DNA from: JBDIAG01 sp047974565
GTDB lineage: Bacteria; Actinomycetota; Actinomycetes; Actinomycetales; CAWJMD01
Length of the DNA: 64,000 nt
NCBI GenBank assembly: GCA_047974565.1
Contig: JBKECN010000019.1
Location: 1 to 64,000, forward strand
Direction of reading: 5' to 3'
Position numbers and translations under genes: made by a program. The notes below the pieces were generated by a model that saw only the letters and a program-made list of their open reading frames with translations, made no database searches and was not told the DNA's origin. Position 1 is the stretch's first letter. Every line of letters begins with the position of its first letter. Shown here in pieces: positions 1-7,517 of this stretch.

Positions 1-31
1 CGCAACTGCCACCGTCGATCGCTGCGATCCC

Positions 32-1605
32 GTGAGCAGCCTCATCAGCCCGCCCGCGCCCGGCACCGCACTCGCCGTGTCGTACCTGCGGGTGTCCACC
101 CGCGAGCAAGCCGAACGGGGCGGCACCGACGAAGGGTTCTCGATCCCCGCGCAGCGTGAGGCCAACCTGCGCAAAGCCCAAGCGCTCGGAGCGACGATCA
201 TCGAGGAGTTCGTCGACGCCGGGGCCTCGGCGAAGTCCGCCGATCGGCCCGAGCTGACGCGGATGATCCAGTTCGTCAAGGCCAACCGGGTGGCCTACTG
301 CATCGTGCACAAGGTCGATCGCCTCGCCCGTAACCGCGCCGACGACGTGACGATCCACCTCGCGCTCCAAGACGCCGGTGTGATGCTCGTGTCGGCGACG
401 GAGAACATCGACGAGACGCCCTCGGGGATGCTGCTGCACGGCATCATGTCCTCCATCGCGGAGTTCTACTCCAAGAACCTCGCATCCGAGGTCAGCAAGG
501 GCCTGAACCAGAAGTTCGAGACCGGCGGAACCCCGATACGAGCACCGATCGGCTACCTCAACGTCCGCAAGCGTGACGAGCAAGGCCGCGAGTACCGTAC
601 CGTCGAGATCGACGCAAAGCGCGCCCCGCTGGTGCGGTGGGTGTTCGAGCAGTACGCAACCGGCGAGCACACCCTCGTCAGCCTACTCACCGAGGCCACT
701 GCGCGCGAACTCACGACCGTACCCATGCCGAAGCGCCCGTCCGGGCCGGTGGGCCGTTCCACGTGCTTCTCGATGCTGCGCAACCCGTACTACATCGGCA
801 TCGTGCGCTACAAGGGAGCCGAGCAGTCCGGCACCCACGAACCGCTGGTCGATGTTGAGACATGGCATCGAGTCCAGCGGCTACTCGACTCCCGCAAGAT
901 CGCCGCCGAGCGCCGCCGCACGCGCGACCACTACCTGAAGGGCTCCCTGTTCTGTGGCAAGTGCGGGTCACGGATGCAACTGGACTACCCAGCCAACAAG
1001 CAAGGCGTGCGCTATGCCTACTACGTGTGCTCGGTCGGGCCTCCAAACGGAAGAACTGCACCCGGCGGGCCGTGCCGGTTGGTATCGCCGAGCAGTTGAT
1101 CGCGGACTGCTACCGAGACATCTCGATCACCGAAGAGCAGTACGCCGCGCTCGCGGCACAGGTCGAGGCAGCGTTCGATGAACGGCTCGCCTCTCGCTCA
1201 CAGGAACTGGCCGAGCTGACAGAGAACCGCAAGCGCCTGGCGAACGAGAGCGACAAGCTGCTCGCCGCACACTTCGCCGACGCCATCGACCTGGAAACCC
1301 TCAAACGGCACCAAGACCGCATCCGAGCCGGGCTTGCTGACATCGACCGCCGCCTCGCCAGCGAACACGACCAGCACGAGGGTTCACGCAAGCACCTCAG
1401 CACCGCGCTCAGCCTGCTCGTCGACTGCGCGACCCTGTACGCGCGCACCAACGATCAAGGCAAGCGACTGGCGAACCAAGCGTTCACCAAGGCATCGAGA
1501 TCAGCGAAGACGAGAGCGCGACGATCAAACTCGCTGAGCCGTTCGCCGCACTCGCGCCAACACTGGCTTCCACCGATGTCAGGAGTTCTAGTACGTCTTC
1601 GATTG
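32..1605 (+). pseudogene. Large serine integrase, broken by two frameshifts
   Basis: The opening GTG frame (32-1099) encodes a serine recombinase: N-terminal resolvase domain with the catalytic-serine motif YLRVSTREQ (Ser about residue 22), then a recombinase domain (about 170-290), then the first half of a zinc ribbon (FCGKCGS near 312, YYVCS near 338). Near 1034-1041 the frame breaks: the other zinc-ribbon half (KNCTRRA) and the coiled coil (1045-1490) continue one base out of phase. Near 1490 it shifts again into a frame reading GIEISEDES and LAEPFAALAP, the usual integrase C-terminus. That last frame has no stop before the tRNA gene and runs through it. Such integrases insert phages or integrative elements at att sites. 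I infer an inactive remnant; sequencing errors at two places would be the alternative. Confidence 0.85.
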
Positions 1606-1640
1606 TGGAGCTGAGGGGACTCGAACCCCTGACCCCCTCC
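1595..1640. other. Candidate attachment-site end of the integrated element
   Basis: The integrase coding sequence ends directly against the 3' part of tRNA-Ala, and its last frame enters the tRNA. An integrase gene beside a tRNA 3' end is the usual layout for an element inserted there. The other end and the direct repeat would lie upstream of the window, so this is inference from position only. Confidence 0.4.
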
Positions 1641-1678
1641 ATGCCATGGAGGTGCGCTACCAGCTGCGCTACAGCCCC
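1606..1678 (-). tRNA. tRNA-Ala (anticodon GGC)
   Basis: Read on the minus strand this folds as a standard cloverleaf: acceptor stem GGGGCTG paired with CAGCTCC, D arm with AGCTGGTAGCGC, anticodon stem CCTCC/GGAGG around loop ATGGCAT (anticodon GGC at 1643-1645), and T arm containing GGTTCGAGTCC. The discriminator base is A and CCA is not encoded. The gene is 73 nt and decodes GCC/GCU alanine codons. It lies downstream of the histidine phosphatase gene in the same direction and abuts the decayed integrase on its 3' side, so it is the likely insertion site. Confidence 0.96.
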
Positions 1679-1735
1679 GTGCCGCGAAGGCAACTCCAGA
1701 ATCATAGGGCACCGGCCCGGGCGAGCCAAACCGGT

Positions 1736-2371
1736 TCAGGGCATGGCGGGGTTGGCTGCGGTGAGCTCGGGTCCGAGGTTCCAGCCGTCCAGGGAGAACG
1801 TCCCGGACGCACCCCGGATGAGCACCGCCCAGTGCGCATTGCGCATCGTCCGCAGGGCCCGGCCGGGAGCCTCTTGCAGCCCGAGCAGCACCAGCACCGC
1901 CATCCGGATCGCCCCGCCATGGCTCACCACGACGAGAGTGCCGTCGGTCTCGGTGACGAGTTCGGTGAGCCGGCGGGCCACCCGGGCCCCTGCCTCGCTC
2001 ATCCGTTCGGCACCACCGATGGCCACGTCGTGCCCGGCCTTCCACGCGGCCAGGTCGTCCGGCCACTGCGCGTGGATCTCGGCCCGCCCCAGGCCCTCCC
2101 AAGCCCCGGCGTTCACCTCCCGCAACTGCGGGTCCAGCTCGACCTGCAGCCCCCAGGCTGCGGCCATCGGCGCGGCCGTGGCCATCGCCCGCTTCAGGTC
2201 CGAGGACACGATCCGTGAGGGCTGCTCCAGCGGACACAGCGCCGTCGCGGCCGAATGCGATTCGTTGTGCCCGACCTCGTCCAGGGGAGTGTCCAGGTGC
2301 CCCTGCCACACTCCCGCTGCATTGGATGCGGTGCGTCCGTGGCGGACGAGGATCAGCCGATCCGCGGCCAT
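1736..2371 (-). CDS. Histidine phosphatase family protein (phosphoglycerate mutase-like)
   Basis: A 211-residue protein opening with MAADRLILVRHGRT, which carries the RHG signature and phosphorylated histidine of the branch-2 histidine phosphatase superfamily; the second catalytic histidine is in VVVSHGGAIRM near residue 160, and SSDLKRAMATA is the conserved arginine region. Members dephosphorylate small phospho-metabolites (phosphoglycerate, alpha-ribazole phosphate, sugar phosphates); the substrate cannot be read here. The ATG at 2371 is preferred over upstream starts because it overlaps the rsfS stop by one base (TGATG), implying translational coupling. The order nadD, LCP-like, rsfS, phosphatase, tRNA-Ala is common in Actinobacteria, where this gene is often annotated as a phosphoglycerate mutase. 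Confidence 0.9.
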   Translation of the reverse strand: MAADRLILVRHGRTASNAAGVWQGHLDTPLDEVGHNESHSAATALCPLEQPSRIVSSDLKRAMATAAPMAAAWGLQVELDPQLREVNAGAWEGLGRAEIHAQWPDDLAAWKAGHDVAIGGAERMSEAGARVARRLTELVTETDGTLVVVSHGGAIRMAVLVLLGLQEAPGRALRTMRNAHWAVLIRGASGTFSLDGWNLGPELTAANPAMP

Positions 2372-2748
2372 CAGCGCCGCTCCGCCGTCACCGACTCGGG
2401 CAGCTCGATGGCCGGGCAGTCCTTCCACAGCCGCTCGAGCGCGTAGAACTCACGATCCTCGGCGTGCTGAACGTGCACGACGATGTCGTCGTAGTCGAGC
2501 AACACCCACCGCGCGTCCTTCAGGCCCTCCCGGCGCACCGGCTTGGCACCCAGCAACCTCAGCCGGTCCTCGATGGCGTCGACCACACCCCGCACCTGGC
2601 GATCGTTCTCGGCGGCGGTGAGTACGAAGACATCGGTGATGACGAGTTGCTCGCTGACATCAAGGGCGAGGATCTCGGTGGCGAGTTTGTCCGCGGCCGC
2701 CTCGGCGGCGGCGACAGCAAGTTCGACGGCACGCGGCGAAGCGGTCAC
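2371..2748 (-). CDS. rsfS: Ribosome silencing factor RsfS
   Basis: A 125-residue DUF143/Iojap protein. The diagnostic core is near the end: RWVLLDYDDIVVHVQHAEDREFYALERLW. RsfS binds ribosomal protein L14 and blocks joining of the 50S and 30S subunits, lowering translation in stationary phase or starvation. I chose the GTG at 2748 because AAGGAG lies five bases upstream and the product begins TASPRAVELAV like family members; the open frame extends farther upstream, but that part has no family similarity. It follows nadD and the LCP-like gene, as in most bacteria where nadD and rsfS are neighbours, and it overlaps the next gene by one base. Confidence 0.95.
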   Translation of the reverse strand: MTASPRAVELAVAAAEAAADKLATEILALDVSEQLVITDVFVLTAAENDRQVRGVVDAIEDRLRLLGAKPVRREGLKDARWVLLDYDDIVVHVQHAEDREFYALERLWKDCPAIELPESVTAERR

Positions 2749-2948
2749 GACACTCCTTGGTTGAGTCCGGTCGCGCTCAGACGACTGAGCGCGGGCACGT
2801 TCGGCACCCCGTAGCCTCTCATGAGCCCGCCACCTTCTCATGAGCCTGGTGACGTGACGATCGACCCTCCTGGCTGGGTACCCGACCAAGCCCCGCCTGC
2901 GCTGCCCCGACACGACCGGACAACGACGGGTGGCCCCCGCCGCAGGTA

Positions 2949-4703
2949 CTACCCGCCCGCTCCCGGATCTCCAGCGGCTGGGTCGGCTGCTGCTGGGTCG
3001 GCTGCGGCTGGGTCGGCTGCTGCTGGATCACCGGCGGCCGGGTCTGCTCCAGGTTCGGCCGGGCTCGGCTCGGTACCCGCACCCGCAGCTGGGTCGCCAG
3101 CAGCCGGGTCACTTGCAGCCGGGTCACCAGCGGCCGGGTCACCAGCAGCGGGATCAGTGGCCGCCCCCTCACCCGACTCGGCACCCAGGTCGTCACCCGA
3201 GCCCGCTGCCTCCTGGGCTGCTGCCGCGTCCTGCGCGGACACCGCGAAGAAGTCCTCACCCAGCAGCACGAAGGCCGTTCCCCCGGTGGGCACCAGCGCC
3301 GAGGCGACCACTTGCGCGTCCGGCAGGCCAAGCGTGGTGGCAACCCGTCGCCCGGCCGCGAGATCATCCGAGGCGTTGGTGGGGACCATGACGATCGTGG
3401 TGGCCATCGTCGGCTGGGCCAAGCCGCGCCAGCCGAAGTCGTAGCCGGCGTCGATGAGCCGGCGGCGCGCGGCCAATTCCATGTCCGTGACACCGGTGGC
3501 GTTCTGCAGGCTGACCCGCCCGGCCACCCCAGGCTGGAACAACTCCAGCCCCTGCAGTCTGCTCGACACGAGTTGCGCCAAGGTCGTCCGGTCCACGGCC
3601 AGGCCGTCCGGCACATCCGGACGCGGAGCGTCCACAGTAGGCAACAGGGCGGCCGCGAAGTCGTCCTGCGCCAGGGATGCCCGCACCTCTAGCAGTTGTT
3701 CGGCCAGGTCGGCGGCGGACACGGTGGTGCTGCCTGGCACCCCCGCCAACAGGGCCTCGATACCGGCCCGATCCTGCGGCAGCGCGGCCAACATCGCACT
3801 GCTCACCTCGCTGAGCCGGGCGTCCTGCGCAGCGCCGGACTCACCGGTGGCGGTCCACGTGGCAAAGGTCAGGGCCTGCGGTCCGGTGAGTTTCTGCTCC
3901 GGTCCGGCGGTGAGCGTCACGTCACCGGCCTGCACCGGCACGTCCACATCCACCGTGACACCTCCCTCGCTGTCGATGATGGACGCCATCGCGTCCATCG
4001 AGAGAGTCCACGACGTGTCGACCCGCAGACCGGTGGCGTCGGAGACCACGAGGCCGGGGATCTCGGTTCCCAGCGGCAGGGCGGCGGACAGTGGCGCGCT
4101 GCCCATGGTGGGAACGTCGGCGATGAGGGTGCCGGGCGTCACCACGGACGTAGCGTCCGGGCCGTCCACGTACAGCAGCCCGTCCACCAGCTGGTTGTCG
4201 TTGGTGGCCACGGAGACGAACAGGCTGTGCCTTTCGGGCGCCGGAGCCGGTGCCGGCGCGGCTTGCGGCTCGCTGCGCTGGGTCCACCACACTCCCCCGG
4301 CCGCAGCGGCCACGGCCACCACGAGCACCCCGGTCACCAGCGGCCACAGCCTGCGGTGCGCGCGGTGCGGCACATCGGGGACGAGATCGCCAGGATCATG
4401 GTCCGAGGCGTCCGGATCGTGCCCATCCTCGTCTGAGTCGTCCCCGTCTAGGTCGTCCACGTCCACGTCGTCGACGACCTCGCCGTGCTCGTCCATGTCG
4501 TTGACGGCAGGGTCGTCAGCGGCAGGGTGGCCGCGCTCGTGGGCAGCCCCGTCGGCAGGGTGCAGATCGTCGTGACCGCCGTAATGCTGCCGGGCGATCG
4601 CGCCGGTGCCCTCGGCTGCCTCGGGGTGCGGGTCGGCCCCCAGATCGGGGCTGGACGCAGAGTGGTCGTGTCGGGACGTCACGCTCGGGTCATCGGCGGA
4701 CAA
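2949..4703 (-). CDS. LCP-like membrane protein with LytR C-terminal domain and DPAAG tail
   Basis: A 584-residue protein. Residues 1-117 are acidic and His/Asp-rich (cytoplasmic); one membrane helix spans about 119-140; a degenerate LytR-CpsA-Psr-like region spans about 157-330; a LytR_C-like domain is near 386-475 (VSLQNATG through FVLLGEDFF); the last 70 residues are DPAAG/DPAAA repeats. LCP proteins attach glycopolymers to peptidoglycan outside the cell, but I do not see the usual conserved arginine/aspartate set, so enzymatic activity is doubtful. The first codon appears to be TTG (4701-4703) with a weak ribosome site; a GTG at 4682 is an alternative. Proteins of this kind sit between nadD and rsfS in many Actinobacteria. 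Confidence 0.75.
   Translation of the reverse strand: MSADDPSVTSRHDHSASSPDLGADPHPEAAEGTGAIARQHYGGHDDLHPADGAAHERGHPAADDPAVNDMDEHGEVVDDVDVDDLDGDDSDEDGHDPDASDHDPGDLVPDVPHRAHRRLWPLVTGVLVVAVAAAAGGVWWTQRSEPQAAPAPAPAPERHSLFVSVATNDNQLVDGLLYVDGPDATSVVTPGTLIADVPTMGSAPLSAALPLGTEIPGLVVSDATGLRVDTSWTLSMDAMASIIDSEGGVTVDVDVPVQAGDVTLTAGPEQKLTGPQALTFATWTATGESGAAQDARLSEVSSAMLAALPQDRAGIEALLAGVPGSTTVSAADLAEQLLEVRASLAQDDFAAALLPTVDAPRPDVPDGLAVDRTTLAQLVSSRLQGLELFQPGVAGRVSLQNATGVTDMELAARRRLIDAGYDFGWRGLAQPTMATTIVMVPTNASDDLAAGRRVATTLGLPDAQVVASALVPTGGTAFVLLGEDFFAVSAQDAAAAQEAAGSGDDLGAESGEGAATDPAAGDPAAGDPAASDPAAGDPAAGAGTEPSPAEPGADPAAGDPAAADPAAADPAAADPAAGDPGAGG
2952..3155 (-). repeat. 15-bp coding repeats (DPAAG/DPAAA pentapeptide)
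   Basis: About ten copies of a five-codon unit encode DPAAG, DPAAA or DPAAS at the C-terminus of the LCP-like protein, interrupted once by a Pro/Glu-rich spacer. The 15-base period is visible as recurring gctgggtcggct on the plus strand. Copy number is likely to vary between strains; the peptide looks like an extracellular, flexible, wall-spanning tail. Confidence 0.85.
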
Positions 4704-4754
4704 CTGGCCTGACTTGACCGGATTCGTGACAGCACGGGGTGGTGCGCCTCACGC

Positions 4755-4899
4755 CTGTACTTGGCTGTCCCCCCACGGGACCTTCGCTCAACTCAACCCC
4801 GACTCCTCACGCCGGTAGAGCTGTACTTGGCTGTCCTCCCACGGGACCTTCGCTCAGCTCAGCCCCGGCTCCTCACGCCGGTAGAGCCTGTACTTGGCT
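4755..4899. repeat. 66-bp imperfect tandem duplication of the nadD 3' end
   Basis: On the plus strand ctgtacttggct begins at 4755, 4821 and 4888, so about 2.2 copies of a 66-67 base unit lie in tandem. The copy nearest nadD contains its last codons and stop; the next copy repeats the same sequence, including the TGA, with a handful of substitutions outside the gene. No protein is encoded by the extra copy. Confidence 0.9.
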
Positions 4900-5453
4900 A
4901 TGTACTGCACCACGCCGTCCGGCACCAGGTACCAGACCGGCTGACCGGCGGCCACCCGCGACCGGCAATCCGTGGACGAGATCGCCATCGCCGGCACCTC
5001 CATGAGCGAAACCCGGTCGGCGGGCAACCCCGAGTCCGACAGAGTGTGCCCGGGACGCGTCACCCCGACGAAATGCGCCAGATCCCACAACTCGGTGACG
5101 TCCTTCCAGGACAGGATCTGAGCCAGGGCGTCGGCGCCGGTGATGAAGAACAACTCGTCATCAGGACGCTGGGAGTGCAGATCTCGCAAGGTGTCGATGG
5201 TGAACGTGGGGCCTTCGCGGTCGACATCGACCCGGCTCACCGTGAACCGAGGATTGGAGGCGGTGGCGATCACCGTCATCAGATAACGGTGCTCGGGCTC
5301 GGTGACCTGCGAACCCGCCTTCTGCCAGGGTCGGCCGGTAGGCACGAAGACGACCTCGGACAACCGATAGCGCGCGGCGACCTCGCTGGCCGCCACCAGG
5401 TGGCCGTGATGGATCGGGTCGAAGGTGCCGCCCATCACCCCGATCCGGCGCAC
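4854..5453 (-). CDS. nadD: Nicotinate-nucleotide adenylyltransferase
   Basis: A 199-residue NadD, which makes nicotinic acid adenine dinucleotide from NaMN and ATP, a central step of NAD synthesis in the cytoplasm. The nucleotidyltransferase signature GGTFDPIHHGHL is at residues 8-19, and the ISSTDCRSRV motif (the ISSTxIR-like ATP contact) is near 158. Length is normal. The start is a GTG (5451-5453) one base after the stop of the small membrane protein gene. The 3' end lies in a tandem duplication whose extra copy follows the stop codon. Confidence 0.96.
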   Translation of the reverse strand: MRRIGVMGGTFDPIHHGHLVAASEVAARYRLSEVVFVPTGRPWQKAGSQVTEPEHRYLMTVIATASNPRFTVSRVDVDREGPTFTIDTLRDLHSQRPDDELFFITGADALAQILSWKDVTELWDLAHFVGVTRPGHTLSDSGLPADRVSLMEVPAMAISSTDCRSRVAAGQPVWYLVPDGVVQYIAKYRLYRREEPGLS

Positions 5454-5454
5454 C

Positions 5455-5628
5455 TCAGTCGTGCCGGGTGCCGACGCTACGGAACGACCAGGCGAGGGCG
5501 AGCAGTGCCGCCCACAGCACGAGCGCGAGAATGCCGAAGGCCGCCGGTGGGAACGGCAACTCGTTGACCACGTGGGTCTCGGCCTCGGTGGTCGCGGCGG
5601 TGAACACCGCAGCCAAGGTGTGAGACAT
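5455..5628 (-). CDS. Small single-pass membrane protein (57 aa)
   Basis: The ATG at 5628 has a near-ideal ribosome site (GGAGGT, four bases upstream). The 57-residue product has a short acidic N-terminus (TTEAETHVVNE), one hydrophobic helix at about residues 27-48 (PPAAFGILALVLWAALLALAW) and a basic end FRSVGTRHD, suggesting an outside N-terminus and inside C-terminus. It ends one base before nadD, so the two are cotranscribed. Short membrane proteins of this shape are found before nadD in other Actinobacteria; the function is unknown to me. Confidence 0.8.
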   Translation of the reverse strand: MSHTLAAVFTAATTEAETHVVNELPFPPAAFGILALVLWAALLALAWSFRSVGTRHD

Positions 5629-5794
5629 CAGTACCTCCGCTGGCTCGGACGGGCCGTGCCGTACTCGACGGGCTACGCGACCGGATCTGCACGCAGCACC
5701 GGGCACGCGAGGGAAACAACGCCACACGGTATCGCGTCACGGTCGGCGAAGGCGGACCACACCCCGCACGCCCTTGACGGCTCCCGCGTCGTGG

Positions 5795-6835
5795 TCAGTC
5801 CGTCGCCGGGCGGGGCAGCACGTCATACATCCACAGCCCGTCCTCGATCTCGCGGCTCACCTCGGCCCGAGTCTGCAGAACGTCGAGATGGGCCTTGGTT
5901 TCCATCACCGCCAGGCCCGCGTCGAAGACGCCCAGTTCGTCGAAGGCCCGCTGCCGTCCCGTCCACGGCAGGGTTCGCGCCACCTCGAATGGTGTGCGGC
6001 TCCCCGCGCGCACAGCCTGCAGGGACAGGGCAAGGCGCACCTCATGGTGAGCGAGCAACTCGTCGATCCGGCGGTGGGTGCTGCCACCGACGTCTCCATG
6101 CGCGGGGAGCAGACGAAGGTCCGCCAGCGCCCGGACCGTGGCGAGCGAGGCGAGATAGTCCACCAGCGGCAGGGTGTCCGGTGCGCCGTCGAAACCCACC
6201 GACGGTGTGATCGTGGGCAGCACATGATCGCCGGCAAAGAGCACCCCGGCCTGGTGATCGGCGAAGACGAAGTGACCCGCGGTGTGTCCGGGCGTCGGGA
6301 CGGCCTGCAGGGTGCGCGAACCGACCGTCAGGGTCTGCTCACCATCGAGCCAACGGTCGGGAGGCTGCCAATCGGCTGCCACCGGCCGGTTCTCCCCCGC
6401 CCACTCGCCCCAGGTGCGCGCCACGTCGAACGCCCCGCACGCGCGCAGGCGCGCGTCGTACGGGAAATCCGCTCCGCTGGAGGCAAGATCGATGGTGGGC
6501 TTGTCGCCGGTGCCCAACGACACGACCGCTCGCCCGAACTCCCGGCGGATACTCACCGCCTGGGTGTAATGGTCGCGGTGGGAGTGCGTGACGAGGAACG
6601 AGGTGATGTCCCGGGGGTGTCTGCCGATCGAGGCCAGCGCCCGCTCCAGGTCGCGGCGAGCGGGCTCGATGGCCCAGCCACCGTCGATGAGGGTCAGGCC
6701 GTGCTCGGTCTCCATGCAGTAGACGTTCACCGCGCGCAGGCCGTCGGTCGGCAAGGGCAGCGGGATCCGGTGGACGCCGGGCGAGACTTCGTAGGCGCCG
6801 GGCGCCGTCCAGTCGAGTCCCGAAGCGTCAGCCAT
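5795..6835 (-). CDS. MBL-fold metallo-hydrolase
   Basis: A 346-residue metallo-beta-lactamase-fold protein. The zinc motif THSHRDH is near residue 83, a second metal ligand is in GHTAGHFVF near 185, and AGDHVLP supplies the bridging aspartate near 200; LPAHGD provides another histidine. The extra C-terminal part (after about 250), with HHEVRL and a PF EVARTL segment, matches the long hydrolases with a winged-helix-like end (the LACTB2/glyoxalase II-like group). These hydrolyse thioesters, lactones or phosphodiesters; the substrate is not evident. It stands alone between nadD and the methyltransferase. Confidence 0.85.
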   Translation of the reverse strand: MADASGLDWTAPGAYEVSPGVHRIPLPLPTDGLRAVNVYCMETEHGLTLIDGGWAIEPARRDLERALASIGRHPRDITSFLVTHSHRDHYTQAVSIRREFGRAVVSLGTGDKPTIDLASSGADFPYDARLRACGAFDVARTWGEWAGENRPVAADWQPPDRWLDGEQTLTVGSRTLQAVPTPGHTAGHFVFADHQAGVLFAGDHVLPTITPSVGFDGAPDTLPLVDYLASLATVRALADLRLLPAHGDVGGSTHRRIDELLAHHEVRLALSLQAVRAGSRTPFEVARTLPWTGRQRAFDELGVFDAGLAVMETKAHLDVLQTRAEVSREIEDGLWMYDVLPRPATD

Positions 6836-6866
6836 GAGAAGTCACCCTAGATGAGGCGGACGGCGG

Positions 6867-7517
6867 CTACCGGGCGGCCCGCAGCACGGCGACGAGGAAG
6901 TCACTGGCCGCGGCGGACCCCTCCACGGTCGTGAACGGCTGCAGGTCCCAGGTGGCAAACCGGTGATCCACGGCCAGTCCCGCGGCGGTCACGTCCGTCT
7001 CGAACTCCGCGAACGGGTATCCCCGGCCGCTGCCGAAGCCGACCACCAGCCGGCCCGCCGGGCTCTCCTGGCCGCCGGGGCGCAGGTGCGCCGCCAGCCG
7101 CGTCAACACTGCCCGTCGGGTGCTGGGAGCCACAAAGGTCATGACGTTCCCGGCGCACACGATGGCGTCGAAGAACTCGCCCAACTCCAGCGTGCTCAGA
7201 TCGGCCACCTGCCAGCGCGGCCCTGGATGGTCCTGGCGGGCTGCCTCGATGAGTGCCGGGTCGACGTCCACCCCGACGACGTGGTGCCCCGCCGTGTGCA
7301 GGTACCCGCCCAGGCGTCCCGGGCCACAGCCGGCGTCCAGCACCCGCGAGCCACGCGGGATCATCGCATCGATCAGCCGGGCCTCCCCGACGATGTCCAC
7401 CCCGTCTGCGGCCAGGCCACGGAACCGCTCGATGTACCACTGCGAATGCCCCGGATCCTTGGCCACCTGACGCTCCCACAGGCTGGGCTCGCGGGCGTCC
7501 GCCTCCGGGCCGGTCAC
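6867..7517 (-). CDS. Class I SAM-dependent methyltransferase
   Basis: A 216-residue Rossmann methyltransferase. SAM motif I is VLDAGCGPGRLGGYL near residue 59, followed by the acidic VVGVDVDPALI and the motif IV region FDAIVCAGNVM. The N-terminus has WYIERFRGLA, common in methyltransferases of the type-11 group. The chosen GTG (7515-7517) overlaps the proA stop in GTGA, a four-base overlap that implies coupling. The substrate is unknown; the link with proline synthesis is positional only. Confidence 0.85.
   Translation of the reverse strand: MTGPEADAREPSLWERQVAKDPGHSQWYIERFRGLAADGVDIVGEARLIDAMIPRGSRVLDAGCGPGRLGGYLHTAGHHVVGVDVDPALIEAARQDHPGPRWQVADLSTLELGEFFDAIVCAGNVMTFVAPSTRRAVLTRLAAHLRPGGQESPAGRLVVGFGSGRGYPFAEFETDVTAAGLAVDHRFATWDLQPFTTVEGSAAASDFLVAVLRAAR

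Noticed and set aside
1030..1045. Programmed frameshift in the integrase
   Set aside because: No slippery heptamer or pairing structure is visible, and a second unrelated break follows; decay or sequencing error is simpler.
2952..3180. CRISPR-like array
   Set aside because: The 15-base repeats are contiguous, in frame and encode DPAAG; there are no spacers or cas genes.
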